A DNA stretch of 64,000 nt from Pseudomonas viridiflava (GTDB lineage: Bacteria; Pseudomonadota; Gammaproteobacteria; Pseudomonadales; Pseudomonadaceae). Position 1 is the first letter of the stretch, and each line of letters starts with the position of its first letter. Position numbers and translations under genes: made by a program. Of the stretch, positions 1 through 7,516 are shown piece after piece. The stretch covers positions 496,001-560,000 of the forward strand of contig NZ_UUPU01000001.1 of the NCBI RefSeq assembly GCF_900591205.1. Direction: 5' to 3'. Below the pieces are notes generated by a model. That model had not been told where the DNA came from. It worked only from the letters and a program-made list of their open reading frames with translations, and did no database searches.

Positions 1-67
1 CGCCGCGTCCGGGCGACCGGCCAGGGAGTGATCAATTTATTAGAAAGTCGACGTCAGCAGGCTAGGG

Positions 68-802
68 ATGAAGCTTCACATACTGTCTGATTTACATTGT
101 GAGTTCGCCGATTTCGTCCCCCCTGTGGTGGACTGTGACGTGGTCGTATTAGCCGGCGACATCCACGTGAAGTCCAGGGGGGCCAGATGGGCCAGCCTGG
201 CCTTCAGCACGCATGTCGTCTACACCATGGGCAATCATGAGCACTACAGCGGGAATATAGATCGAACTCACAGCAAGCTGCTTGACGCTGCTGAGGCGCA
301 CGTCCACGTCTTGGAAAATCAGGTTTTAGAGTACGGTGATGTGCAGTTTCTCTGTGCTACGGCTTGGACAAGCCTGGCCGCGACCGGAGACCCAGTAGCT
401 GCTTCTTGGTGTGCTCGTGACTCACTGAATGACTTTCGCGCTATCCGTGTTGGTGAACAGTACCGGCGTTTGCGCCCTGACGACCTGATCGCGAGAAATC
501 GAGAGACGAAGGAGTGGTTAGAGGCTCAGCTGTCGCTGCCATTCAACGGTAAGCGTGTAGTTGTGACTCACCATCCGCCTCTTATGAAGTTCGTGAGTGA
601 CCAAGGAGCCGATCCTCACTTGCGAGCAGCCTATGGAAACAATTGGGATGGCCTGATGGATTTTAAGATCGATCTATGGATCTTTGGCCATACCCACGAA
701 GCTGTGGATGAGGTTGTTAATGGCGTCCGGTTTGTGAGTAATCCTCGTGGTTATCCCACTGAAGAAACTGGCTTTCGGCCAGATCTAGTTGTCAGTGTAT
801 GA
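68..802 (+). CDS. calcineurin-like metallophosphoesterase
   Basis: A 244-residue protein with the full set of metallophosphoesterase metal-binding motifs in order: SDLH near the N-terminus, GDIH, GNHEHY, THHPP and GHTHE near the C-terminus. These motifs bind two metal ions and hydrolyse phosphoester bonds. No signal peptide or membrane segment is visible, so it should act in the cytoplasm. The substrate cannot be read from the sequence; relatives include nucleases, cyclic-nucleotide phosphodiesterases and protein phosphatases. The ATG at 68 follows a GCTAGGG ribosome-binding site. It is the first complete gene of the window. Base composition is lower in GC than in the core genes to the right, which fits a transferred region. 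Confidence 0.85.
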   Translation: MKLHILSDLHCEFADFVPPVVDCDVVVLAGDIHVKSRGARWASLAFSTHVVYTMGNHEHYSGNIDRTHSKLLDAAEAHVHVLENQVLEYGDVQFLCATAWTSLAATGDPVAASWCARDSLNDFRAIRVGEQYRRLRPDDLIARNRETKEWLEAQLSLPFNGKRVVVTHHPPLMKFVSDQGADPHLRAAYGNNWDGLMDFKIDLWIFGHTHEAVDEVVNGVRFVSNPRGYPTEETGFRPDLVVSV

Positions 803-878
803 AGACTGACAGGGCTGCCGGCGTTTAGCTTTTTTCAGTAAGTGAGTAGGTTTCAAATTCGAACGTGATGGAGAATCC

Positions 879-1196
879 ATGAGTTGTCTGAATTCCCAGG
901 ACTGGACGGCTGAGGGCGGAATACGACTGCCCATTCTGGTGTCAGCTAAGTTGGCTATTGCGCAGGCCCATGATTGGGGTGCACTAGTGGACGCGTACCT
1001 GGTAGATGCAGCTGAAGTTGGCGATCGTTTCGTTGCGTACGTGTATGGCGATCTTTCAGGGCAACTGGTTGATGGGATGACAATTGTCACACCACCTAGT
1101 GAGGTGATAGCGGAGGTTGAAGGCATGGCGTTATTGCGGACAGTGTCAGGCAACGATCATTACGTCATGGTCAGCCGATTGCCTGCCGCCGCTTGA
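879..1196 (+). CDS. hypothetical protein, 105 aa
   Basis: A small open frame with an ATG at 879 placed after a TGGAGA Shine-Dalgarno-like sequence. The protein is soluble, acidic and has no signal peptide or transmembrane stretch. I do not recognise a family. The reading frame lies 76 bp after the metallophosphoesterase on the same strand and could share its transcript. An overlapping minus-strand frame (785-1153) is low-complexity and has no ribosome-binding site, so the plus-strand reading is preferred. Confidence 0.55.
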   Translation: MSCLNSQDWTAEGGIRLPILVSAKLAIAQAHDWGALVDAYLVDAAEVGDRFVAYVYGDLSGQLVDGMTIVTPPSEVIAEVEGMALLRTVSGNDHYVMVSRLPAAA

Positions 1197-1294
1197 GTGC
1201 CCCCGCGTCGTCGAGGCCGCTGTCTCAGCCTGCTTCATTAGGCCCCGCCGTCATCTAATCCATTAATAGTTAATGTGTGTTTAAGGGAAGAAGC

Positions 1295-1792
1295 ATGTCC
1301 GAGTTAAAGAAACTGACATTGACTGTTAAGAACTATGATGCTCAAGCGAGCGGTGATCTAGACGCTCTCTATCGACGTGTTAGATATGAAGATGAGCACG
1401 GCACTACGCTCTATTTCAAAGAGGTTGTGATGCTGAAGTATCTTGCGAAGCATGGTGCTTTGGCGACTGATGCTCCGCGAACTTGGTACTATAAGCATGC
1501 CTCAAAGAAATCGATAATTGTTGTCGCTTTTGAGAAGCCTGGCGGGAAAGTTGAGTGCGACTTGGATGATCTGCGAATTATTGCAAGGTCGACTTTGATA
1601 AAGGGTGTGGTTATTTCGCTAGCAGCGGTTCCAGCTGGGATTATTGCCGCAACTGCCACCTTTGGAATTGGGCTTGTCATTATTCCTATGTTTCTGTGGT
1701 ATGGGTACAGGAACGTATTCAAGCTTCCGAAAATGCTGGGTCGAAAAACGCTGTTGGATGAATTTTCAAAATTTGGCGTTACTCTTCGGTAG
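1295..1792 (+). CDS. hypothetical membrane-anchored protein, 165 aa
   Basis: The ATG at 1295 follows an AAGGGA site and is preferred over the in-frame GTG at 1277. The first ~100 residues are charged and soluble. Residues ~102-140 form one long or two short hydrophobic segments (an LIKGVVISLAAVPAGIIAAT stretch followed by FGIGLVIIPMFLWYGY), so the protein is probably anchored in the inner membrane by a hairpin near its C-terminus. The remaining tail is basic. No known domain is recognised. It stands alone between two intergenic gaps, upstream of the HAD gene on the same strand. Confidence 0.6.
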   Translation: MSELKKLTLTVKNYDAQASGDLDALYRRVRYEDEHGTTLYFKEVVMLKYLAKHGALATDAPRTWYYKHASKKSIIVVAFEKPGGKVECDLDDLRIIARSTLIKGVVISLAAVPAGIIAATATFGIGLVIIPMFLWYGYRNVFKLPKMLGRKTLLDEFSKFGVTLR

Positions 1793-1873
1793 CTTGGTTT
1801 TTTGGTTGTTGAACTTGATTCTCGTTAGAGTGACTGGCTGTCTTGCGGACGCTGACCAGCGAAGGAAACTCAG

Positions 1874-2503
1874 ATGAAGACCAATGCCGTTATCTTTGAC
1901 GCCTTCGGAACGCTGGTCGAGATACAGCAGCCGACACATCCGTTTCTACAGTTACTGCGAGAAGGGCGACGCCAAGGCCGCTTGCCTCGCGCTGATGACA
2001 TTCGAACGATCATGACCCGTTGCCTTTCTCTAAGCGAGGCTGCGCTGGCCTTTGGTATCAAGATCTCGCCCTCCCAACTCGCATTTCTTGATCAATGCTT
2101 GGAGGAAGAGCTGGCAAGCATTCAGCCTTATCCAGACGCGGTTGAGGCCGTTGGGCTACTGCAAGCTGCAGGGGTGAGACTGGCCGTATGTTCAAACCTG
2201 GCAATGGCCTACGGCCCCGTAGTGGAAAGGATTTTCCCGCACCTTGGGGCCTATGGTTTCAGCTATCGAATTGGTGTTATGAAACCGCAAGCCGCCATCT
2301 ACCAGCACACCTGCGATCTGCTTAATGTCCGGCCAGAAAATGAGCTCAGCGGTCAGAGGCGGATCGTCATGATTGGCGACTCAGAAAGGTGTGATCGGGA
2401 TGGGCCTGGCCAGGTTGGTATCAAGGGTTACCTGTTGCGCAGGAATGGAGGCGGGGCTTCCAATCTTTCCCATTTTGCACAATCAGTGCTGAGTGATAGG
2501 TAG
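1874..2503 (+). CDS. HAD-superfamily (subfamily IA) hydrolase
   Basis: A 209-residue HAD hydrolase. Motif I is seen at the N-terminus as FDAFGTL (nucleophile Asp9), motif II as CSNLA, the motif III lysine in GVMKP, and motif IV as IGDSERCD. The helical cap between motif I and motif II is of the IA type. Such enzymes transfer phosphate to an active-site aspartate; typical substrates are small phosphorylated metabolites, and this one cannot be named. Motif IV reads GDSERCDRDG where family members usually have GDs...nDv.GA, a mild deviation. A GAAGGAAACTCAG site precedes the ATG. Confidence 0.85.
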   Translation: MKTNAVIFDAFGTLVEIQQPTHPFLQLLREGRRQGRLPRADDIRTIMTRCLSLSEAALAFGIKISPSQLAFLDQCLEEELASIQPYPDAVEAVGLLQAAGVRLAVCSNLAMAYGPVVERIFPHLGAYGFSYRIGVMKPQAAIYQHTCDLLNVRPENELSGQRRIVMIGDSERCDRDGPGQVGIKGYLLRRNGGGASNLSHFAQSVLSDR

Positions 2504-2506
2504 CTG

Positions 2507-2857
2507 CTAGCAGATCCTCAATTCGATGGTAAGCGTTGCGTCTGAGCTAAAGGGCCGCGCCACGAGGTGGCCCTGTCCATGCGTACGAACGGTCAGTGGG
2601 TGGGGAGGCTTATGCCTAGAACGAGGTTTGAAAGCGCGCTGGTAGCCCCAGATGTGTATCAGGGTCGCTCCGATGCACACCACTATGGCTTCAATCAACA
2701 GCCAAGCCAGGACAATGAGTGTGTCTAGACCGCATGCGTGCAGATCTTGGCTGTCCGGCACAATCGCTGAAGTGTTGAAGCCGTTGTACAGGGGCCGGGA
2801 TGCCCCTGCACAGAGTACGAGGGGCGACCAGACCAGTATCACAAGAGGGTAAAGCAT
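2507..2857 (-). CDS. possible small membrane protein, 116 aa
   Basis: An open minus-strand frame coding for two hydrophobic stretches (residues ~2-17 and ~45-68) with a basic, proline-rich tail. It overlaps the start of the plus-strand gene at 2856 by two bases. I see no clear ribosome-binding site before its ATG and no family match. It may be a chance frame, but it is the only coherent reading of this stretch. Confidence 0.25.
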   Translation of the reverse strand: MLYPLVILVWSPLVLCAGASRPLYNGFNTSAIVPDSQDLHACGLDTLIVLAWLLIEAIVVCIGATLIHIWGYQRAFKPRSRHKPPHPLTVRTHGQGHLVARPFSSDATLTIELRIC

Positions 2858-3122
2858 GAATGAGCTTAAGATTTTCGGGCAATGCGTTCGCTCCCCAATC
2901 GGCTGCTGGAGTGCTAGACATCGTTGCTGTCGGGCGCGTTACGAGCAGGTCTTCTCAATCGCGTTTGAAGTGTTTGGAAGCCGAAAGAAGGCGCAGCGAT
3001 GGCTTGTAAGATCTGTGGTAGGTGCAGGCCGTCAGGCACCCTGCTGGGTGCTGTACACACCTATGGGATTCACAATTATCCATGACGAACTTATGCGGCT
3101 TGATCACGGCATACGAGCCTAA
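2856..3122 (+). CDS. degenerate MbcA/ParS/Xre-type antitoxin C-terminal domain
   Basis: An 88-residue frame with a GAGGG site before its ATG. The C-terminal 50 residues follow the pattern of the MbcA/ParS/Xre antitoxin toxin-binding domain (DUF2384): VFGSRKKAQRWL, a loop ending in P, then LYTPMG, a helix and LMRLDHGIRA at the end. Family members are usually 130-160 residues with an N-terminal helix-turn-helix, which is missing here, and the usual WL..P...LGG core is altered. No RES-domain toxin lies downstream, so this is probably a solitary or decaying antitoxin. Its 3' end is duplicated at 6581-6640. Confidence 0.45.
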   Translation: MNELKIFGQCVRSPIGCWSARHRCCRARYEQVFSIAFEVFGSRKKAQRWLVRSVVGAGRQAPCWVLYTPMGFTIIHDELMRLDHGIRA

Positions 3123-3150
3123 TCCCATTTAACCTGTCGTTGCTCTGTAT
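3091..3150 (+). repeat. direct repeat copy A (partner 6581-6640)
   Basis: These 60 bp match 6581-6640 at 53 of 60 positions by direct comparison. The repeat covers the last ten sense codons plus stop of the antitoxin-like gene and ~27 bp beyond it. The two copies bound a 3.4-kb segment with crcB, kaiC and a response regulator. Confidence 0.85.
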
Positions 3151-3256
3151 GCGTCTGGCCAAGTCATCTACCCAGCTCCGCCTAGCATCTTATCCCTGAT
3201 AACGACGGTTTTGTTGGGTGAAGAAAACGACCATATAGCCTTTCATTTCTATCTCC

Positions 3257-3640
3257 TCAGCGAGTACCAATCATTTGGTAGGACAGAAGCCCGGCAGCGG
3301 TCATCGCTAACGAGCCTGCAACGTGCAACGAAATTGAGCCAAGCGCCCAGACCAGTCTGCCCTCCTGAATCAAGGCAACCGTTTCGGCTGAAAATGTAGA
3401 GAAGGTGGTAAGCCCACCACAGAAACCCGTGATGATCAGGAGACGCCACTCTGGGCTGAGGGTAGGAGAAGCGGCCAAGAAGGCGATGGCCAGGCCGATG
3501 ATGTAGCCCCCAACCATGTTCGCGACCACAGTACCTGGAGGAATCGTAGGAAACAGAGCATTCAGTTTCATGCCCAATATCCAGCGCAACCAGGCTCCAA
3601 GTGAAGCGCCAACGGCGATGACCATTAATGGCTTCAGCAT
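3257..3640 (-). CDS. crcB: fluoride ion channel CrcB/Fluc
   Basis: A 127-residue protein with four hydrophobic segments and the CrcB/Fluc signatures: [10 protein letters not shown] near the N-terminus, [15 protein letters not shown] in the middle (the conserved N in helix 2), and [15 protein letters not shown] (the TFST phenylalanine-box region). Fluc proteins form dual-topology dimers in the inner membrane and export fluoride down its gradient. The ATG at 3640 follows GAGGTGGG. The leader carries a fluoride riboswitch (3783-3834), which fixes both function and regulation. The gene sits between the 60-bp direct repeats, so it travels with the KaiC segment. Confidence 0.95.
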   Translation of the reverse strand: MLKPLMVIAVGASLGAWLRWILGMKLNALFPTIPPGTVVANMVGGYIIGLAIAFLAASPTLSPEWRLLIITGFCGGLTTFSTFSAETVALIQEGRLVWALGSISLHVAGSLAMTAAGLLSYQMIGTR

Positions 3641-3728
3641 GGCGAGCCCACCTCATCAGACCTGAGTGGATTAACTGGCAAGCGGCTCGCGCCGAAAGAA
3701 AAAGGAAACTCGGAGGGTAAGATCATAG

Positions 3729-3751
3729 CCTGTCCTAAAATGGGGGACAGG
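3729..3751 (-). terminator. hairpin in crcB leader, likely riboswitch expression platform
   Basis: A perfect 7-bp inverted repeat, CCTGTCC/GGACAGG with a 9-nt loop, lies between the fluoride aptamer and crcB. A second CCCTGTCC copy near 3768-3775 could pair with the same arm, giving two exclusive folds, as expected of a switch. There is no strong U-run, so whether it stops transcription or only masks sequence is open. Confidence 0.4.
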
Positions 3752-3782
3752 GAGACGCACCTACGCACCCTGTCCAGGGTTC

Positions 3783-3834
3783 ACGTAGGCATCATCAGCA
3801 CGAAGGCGGTTAAAGGAGGAATGCCATCTCCTTT
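3783..3834 (-). promoter_or_regulatory. fluoride riboswitch (crcB motif)
   Basis: Reading the minus strand 3834 to 3783 gives the conserved blocks of the crcB motif in order: GGAGATGGCATTCCTCC, then TTTAACCGCC, then CTGATGATGCCTAC. These form the two stems and pseudoknot that bind fluoride through magnesium ions. It lies ~140 nt upstream of crcB in the same direction. This is a close match to the published consensus as I know it. Confidence 0.92.
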
Positions 3835-3918
3835 CTTCATCCTATAGCAGCGACCAGCAATGCTTCAAGCGGTTCTAAGCAATCCAGGCACGTGGTACGC
3901 ATCAGGCATGTTTGAGGT

Positions 3919-3945
3919 AAATGCACGCAGCCGGCTGCTGCATTT
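3919..3945. other. 27-bp near-perfect palindrome upstream of kaiC
   Basis: AAATGCA and TGCATTT flank GCAGC and GCTGC, giving a 12-bp palindrome with one bulged C. It lies ~210 bp before the kaiC start and ~80 bp beyond the fluoride aptamer. With no U-run it may be an operator rather than a terminator. The rest of 3835-4156 shows no gene. Confidence 0.4.
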
Positions 3946-4156
3946 GAATCACTGCAAGATCAGACGGTCATCTGCTAGCAAGGTTGATTTCACAAGAGAG
4001 TTAACTGGATGAAGTTTGAGTAAAAGACTGCCTTGGTTCGGACGGATAACTTTCTTAGCCAACCATGCTCTAGGCCCAATGGCTCTAGAACGAAAATGGC
4101 GTTAGCATTCCGTCCACTCGGCTTAAACAGCCTGTTTTTCAGATCAGGGTCGCATT

Positions 4157-5596
4157 GTGGAAAAGCTAAAACGCCTCGAAAGTGGAATCGAAGGGCTCGA
4201 CGCTCTGCTCAAGGGCGGACTGGTAGCAGGCTCTTCATACATAATCCAAGGGCGCCCAGGGTCTGGAAAAACGATCCTAGCGAACCAGCTTGGGTTCCAT
4301 CATGCGAGCAATGGAGGCCGGGTTCTGGTCGCCACGCTGCTGGCCGAATCGCATGACCGTCTCTTTCAGTTCCTTTCTACGCTGAGCTTTTTCGACTCTT
4401 CCAAAGTAGGCGCCGAAATTCAGTTTGTCAGCGCGTTTGACACTCTGGAAAACGAAGGTTTGGATGAAGTTGTGAAACTGCTTCGACGCGAGATAAGCCG
4501 TCAGAAAGCCACAGTGATGGTGGTAGACGGTTTGCTCAATGCGCGCTCAAAAGCTGATTCACACATCGACACCAAGAAATTCATTTCTGAACTGCAAGGG
4601 CATGCCGCTTTTGCTGGTTGCACGGTGCTGTTTCTTACCAGCTCCCGCCTTGACGACTGCAGTCCTGAGCACACCATGGTTGATGGCGTCATAGAGATGG
4701 GCGAAGAGCTATATGGCACTCGCTCAGTGCGTCGAATTCAGCTGCGCAAAACTCGCGGCAGCGGAGCCATGACCGGTCTTCACGAGTGTGAAATTACCGA
4801 CAAGGGCTTGGTGGTTTACCCGCGACTCGAAAGTCTCTACAGCCACCCGTCTTCTCCCGACAGCGCTGACATGACGCGTATCGCCAGTGGCATCAAATCA
4901 CTGGACGACATATTAGGCGGAGGTCTGCACAGCTCCAGTGTATCTCTGGTCATAGGCCCTTCTGGGATCGGAAAGACGACTCTGGGCCTTAAGTTCCTGG
5001 CCGAGTCGACTGTGGAAGCGCCGGGCCTTCATTTTGGTTTCTACGAAAGCCCACAACGGCTGCGGCTCAAAGGCCAATCACTGGGTATCGATATCAAAGG
5101 CATGGAAGATAGCGGCGCGTTGAGCATTGCCTGGCAGCCCACCACAGAGGGTCTCCTAGATGGGCTTGGCGCCCGACTGCTGAGCATCGTTGAAGAAAAG
5201 GGCATCAAACGTCTATTCATCGATAGCCTGAGCGGCATGACGCGAGTCACGACAAATCCAGCGCGGATTACTGACTTCTTCAGTGCTCTGATGAACGAAC
5301 TACGATCCAGAGGCGTTACGGTATTTGCATCCTGGGAAATGCGCGATCTGTTTGGCTCAGAGGTCAGCGCACCGAACTCTGACCTCTCCAGCATCGTCGA
5401 CAATTTGGTTCTGATGCGGTTCTCTGAGAATCACTCTGAACTAAGCAGGACGCTTTCCATTCTTAAAGTACGAGACAGCTCTTACGACCCTGCGCGTTTT
5501 GAGGTCGTCATCCGTGATCAAGATGTTTTCCTGAAAAAGGCCTCAAGACATGAACCTTCAGTCCCGACTGAGACATTGCCCGGTTCAAAATCTTAA
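4157..5596 (+). CDS. KaiC-like ATPase with two RecA-type domains
   Basis: A 479-residue protein with tandem KaiC domains. Domain 1 opens with LESGIEGLDALLKGGL and a Walker A GRPGSGKT (residues 32-39); domain 2 opens with IASGIKSLDDILGGGL and Walker A GPSGIGKT (267-274). Walker B-like strands are VMVVDGL and RLFIDSL. It is near the length of cyanobacterial KaiC (~520) but lacks its C-terminal KaiA-binding tail, and no kaiA or kaiB is nearby. In non-cyanobacteria such proteins are linked to stress responses or signalling rather than a known clock. The start is a GTG at 4157 after AGGGT. A response regulator follows 24 bp downstream, so the two are probably an operon and partners. Confidence 0.9.
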   Translation: MEKLKRLESGIEGLDALLKGGLVAGSSYIIQGRPGSGKTILANQLGFHHASNGGRVLVATLLAESHDRLFQFLSTLSFFDSSKVGAEIQFVSAFDTLENEGLDEVVKLLRREISRQKATVMVVDGLLNARSKADSHIDTKKFISELQGHAAFAGCTVLFLTSSRLDDCSPEHTMVDGVIEMGEELYGTRSVRRIQLRKTRGSGAMTGLHECEITDKGLVVYPRLESLYSHPSSPDSADMTRIASGIKSLDDILGGGLHSSSVSLVIGPSGIGKTTLGLKFLAESTVEAPGLHFGFYESPQRLRLKGQSLGIDIKGMEDSGALSIAWQPTTEGLLDGLGARLLSIVEEKGIKRLFIDSLSGMTRVTTNPARITDFFSALMNELRSRGVTVFASWEMRDLFGSEVSAPNSDLSSIVDNLVLMRFSENHSELSRTLSILKVRDSSYDPARFEVVIRDQDVFLKKASRHEPSVPTETLPGSKS

Positions 5597-5620
5597 GCCT
5601 TCGTGCGGGTTGAATTTAAC

Positions 5621-5983
5621 ATGACCACCATCTTGGTCGTCGACGACGAGTATTTGATCGCTGATATTCTCAGTTTCGCGCTGGAGGATGAGGGGTTCAT
5701 GGTGGTGACGGCCAGCAACGGTCAGAAAGGGCTTGAAGTGCTCGATAGAGAGCGGCCTGCTTTGATCATTACCGACTTTATGATGCCGGTCATGGACGGC
5801 CTGGAATTCGCCACTGCCGTTCGAGCTTTGCCTTCGGCTAGTCAATTGCCGATCATCCTGATGAGCGGTGCTCAGGCACACATCGGTATGCAGAGATCGG
5901 ATCTGTTTGATGCTGTGTTGGAGAAGCCATTCAACATTGACTCCATCATTGCCGAAGTTAAAAAACTTTTGGCTACTGATTAG
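5621..5983 (+). CDS. single-domain response regulator (CheY-like)
   Basis: A 120-residue receiver domain with acidic pair D8-D9, phosphoacceptor Asp52 in TDFMMPVMDG, a conserved serine in LMSGA and lysine in EKPF. No output domain follows, so it acts by protein contact, like CheY. The ATG at 5621 is preferred over the GTG at 5603 because it starts exactly at the receiver fold (TTILVVDDE). It lies 24 bp after the KaiC-like gene. KaiC and single receiver proteins often occur together in proteobacteria, usually with a PAS-domain hybrid kinase; no kinase is in this window. Confidence 0.88.
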   Translation: MTTILVVDDEYLIADILSFALEDEGFMVVTASNGQKGLEVLDRERPALIITDFMMPVMDGLEFATAVRALPSASQLPIILMSGAQAHIGMQRSDLFDAVLEKPFNIDSIIAEVKKLLATD

Positions 5984-6190
5984 CGGGTTGTCGAACTACA
6001 TACCCCGACCAACCTCAAGCCGGGCTACAGTCAAGTCCGGCGACAGCCTCTCGACGGGGATGAGTAGTAAAAGGTCATCCACAGGATACTCAGCGCTATC
6101 GGGATGGATGTGACAGTCCAAACAAGTAATCTACCCGCAGCGCTGAGGGCACTCATAAATGCCCTGACTGATTAGCGAGCTCGGGAGCGA

Positions 6191-6526
6191 CTACATCGGT
6201 TTGACCGAAACCACGTCCACGTACTTGTACTTTTTCCTAGCCGCCTTCACTGCATCATGTTCGGCAAGTAGAGAGCTCAAGATATCGGCCTCGTGAATCA
6301 ACTCGTGCACTTCCCCCTCAAATTCGTTTCCCACTCGTAGCGTGACCCTCAGCCTGGGCGTGAACGATTTGGCCGCTTTCTTCTTGGCTGCTGGAGCAAC
6401 CACCGGTTTTGTGAACACAACCTCTGGCACTGACTCCAGAACTGGAGGAGCAGAAATCTGCACTTCAGGCGGAACCTCACCAAACAAGGCACGACGCATT
6501 TCTTCTTCAGTTAAATCAGCGCTCAT
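6191..6526 (-). CDS. hypothetical protein, 111 aa
   Basis: The ATG at 6526 (starting MSADLTEEEMRRALFGE) is preceded by GAGATG and preferred over the upstream TTG-type start near 6562. The first third is acidic and proline-rich. A lysine/alanine-rich link (AAKKKAAKSF) leads to a C-terminal ~55 residues with alternating strand-helix character ending KYKYVDVVSVKPM. Short proteins of this shape occur on plasmids and integrative elements, but I cannot name a family or role. It is convergent with the response regulator and lies just inside the right-hand direct repeat. Confidence 0.6.
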   Translation of the reverse strand: MSADLTEEEMRRALFGEVPPEVQISAPPVLESVPEVVFTKPVVAPAAKKKAAKSFTPRLRVTLRVGNEFEGEVHELIHEADILSSLLAEHDAVKAARKKYKYVDVVSVKPM

Positions 6527-6580
6527 AAAACATCTCGATGGAGAAGCAATTAACTCAAACAATTCTACAAGGATGTGAGC

Positions 6581-6640
6581 TTATGCGACTTGACCACGGC
6601 ATACGAGCCTAATCCCATCTAGCCTGTCGTTGCGTTCTAT
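6581..6640 (+). repeat. direct repeat copy B with antitoxin 3' remnant
   Basis: This copy holds only the last ten sense codons and stop of the antitoxin-like gene (MRLDHGIRA then TAA in frame) and ~27 bp of its downstream flank. It differs from copy A (3091-3150) at seven positions. The upstream part of the gene is absent here. Confidence 0.85.
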
Positions 6641-6747
6641 CGAGTGGGGGCGCCATACCAGAAGCTGTGCGATTCGTGGTCTTGTGCGCTGAGCCTCACT
6701 GCCACATTTTTCCGATCTGGCCTCTCAGGCTATCGTTGGGCAGACTA

Positions 6748-7196
6748 TCAGCCATTGACGAATGGTAACGCCTTACACATGTAGCAAGCCGAGCCAGGGC
6801 AAAGCCCCCTGAACTGCTCCGTCTGTGAGATCAGAGGCGGCGCAGAGCCTCGCTGGTGTAGCGCGTAGCCCTGCTGCTCAAAAAATCTTTGTGCTGTTGT
6901 TGTCAGCAAATGGAATCGAGATATTCCCTGCTCGACAGCTATTGCTTCAATGATCCGAAGCACCGCGACACCGACCCCTTTCGATCTGTATGTCGGCACT
7001 ACGACCAGAGAACGCAGCAACCCGTCCGTACCATGCGTTTCGAATCCTCCCCATGCGACCGTCTCACAGTCCAGCGTGAACTCAAAAAAGGTTCGGCCAG
7101 GAAGATCAATATCGTCTGATGGAAGGTCAGCATATTCCAGGGCGTCGCGAAAGCGCTGCCATTCCCTCCGGCTATTTCCATTGCCTGGATCATCAT
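6748..7196 (-). pseudogene. arsN2-like GNAT N-acetyltransferase, frameshifted
   Basis: The C-terminal half (from 7020) reads LLRSLVVVPTYRSKGVG, the acetyl-CoA-binding motif A, then FHLLTTTAQRFFEQQGY and FRGLCPGSACYMCK. These are typical of the ArsN2 acetyltransferases found with arsenic genes. The same frame continues upstream as EWQRFRDALEYADLPSDDID and GRTFFEFTLDCETVAWGGFE but has no start codon before a stop. The ATG with a good GGAGG site at 7196 opens another frame (MMIQAMEIAGG) that would join this one by a one-base shift near 7165-7175, in a run of C and T bases (CCCTCC on the plus strand). I therefore read it as one gene broken by a frameshift, or a sequencing error there. No ars operon is adjacent. 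Confidence 0.6.
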
Positions 7197-7516
7197 CTCC
7201 GCCTCCATCCTTTCATCTCCTTTGTGTGTTGGCACGCCCATATGCAATGCGAATATAAATACTTTGCAAAGTGTTTTCTGCATTACAAGTAACTTGACCA
7301 GCGTTCACTAGGCATCTCCATAACCCCACAAAAACCATTACCTGAATCTTATTTCACTCTAGACTTCGGAACAAAGCCTCATCAGTCACATTTAGCAACA
7401 CAATATATAAGATAAAACGCCAGCCTTTTCTGGCTACATTAAATTACTCGACGAACGGTACTTAAGCGCGCGTGGCGAGTGACGACATAGCTGACAATTC
7501 AAACGAGGCTCTCATT
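7197..7516. other. AT-rich leader between arsN2-like gene and chemoreceptor
   Basis: No gene is seen. A perfect 12-bp palindrome ACTTTGCAAAGT lies at 7261-7272, 65 bp upstream of the arsN2-like start, and could be an operator. The stretch 7320-7450 is AT-rich with a TATAAGAT box near 7407 that could be the -10 of the chemoreceptor promoter; I see no good -35. Confidence 0.4.

Noticed and set aside
2856..3122. complete RES-Xre toxin-antitoxin pair
   Set aside because: No RES-domain toxin is found on either side and the antitoxin lacks its DNA-binding half.
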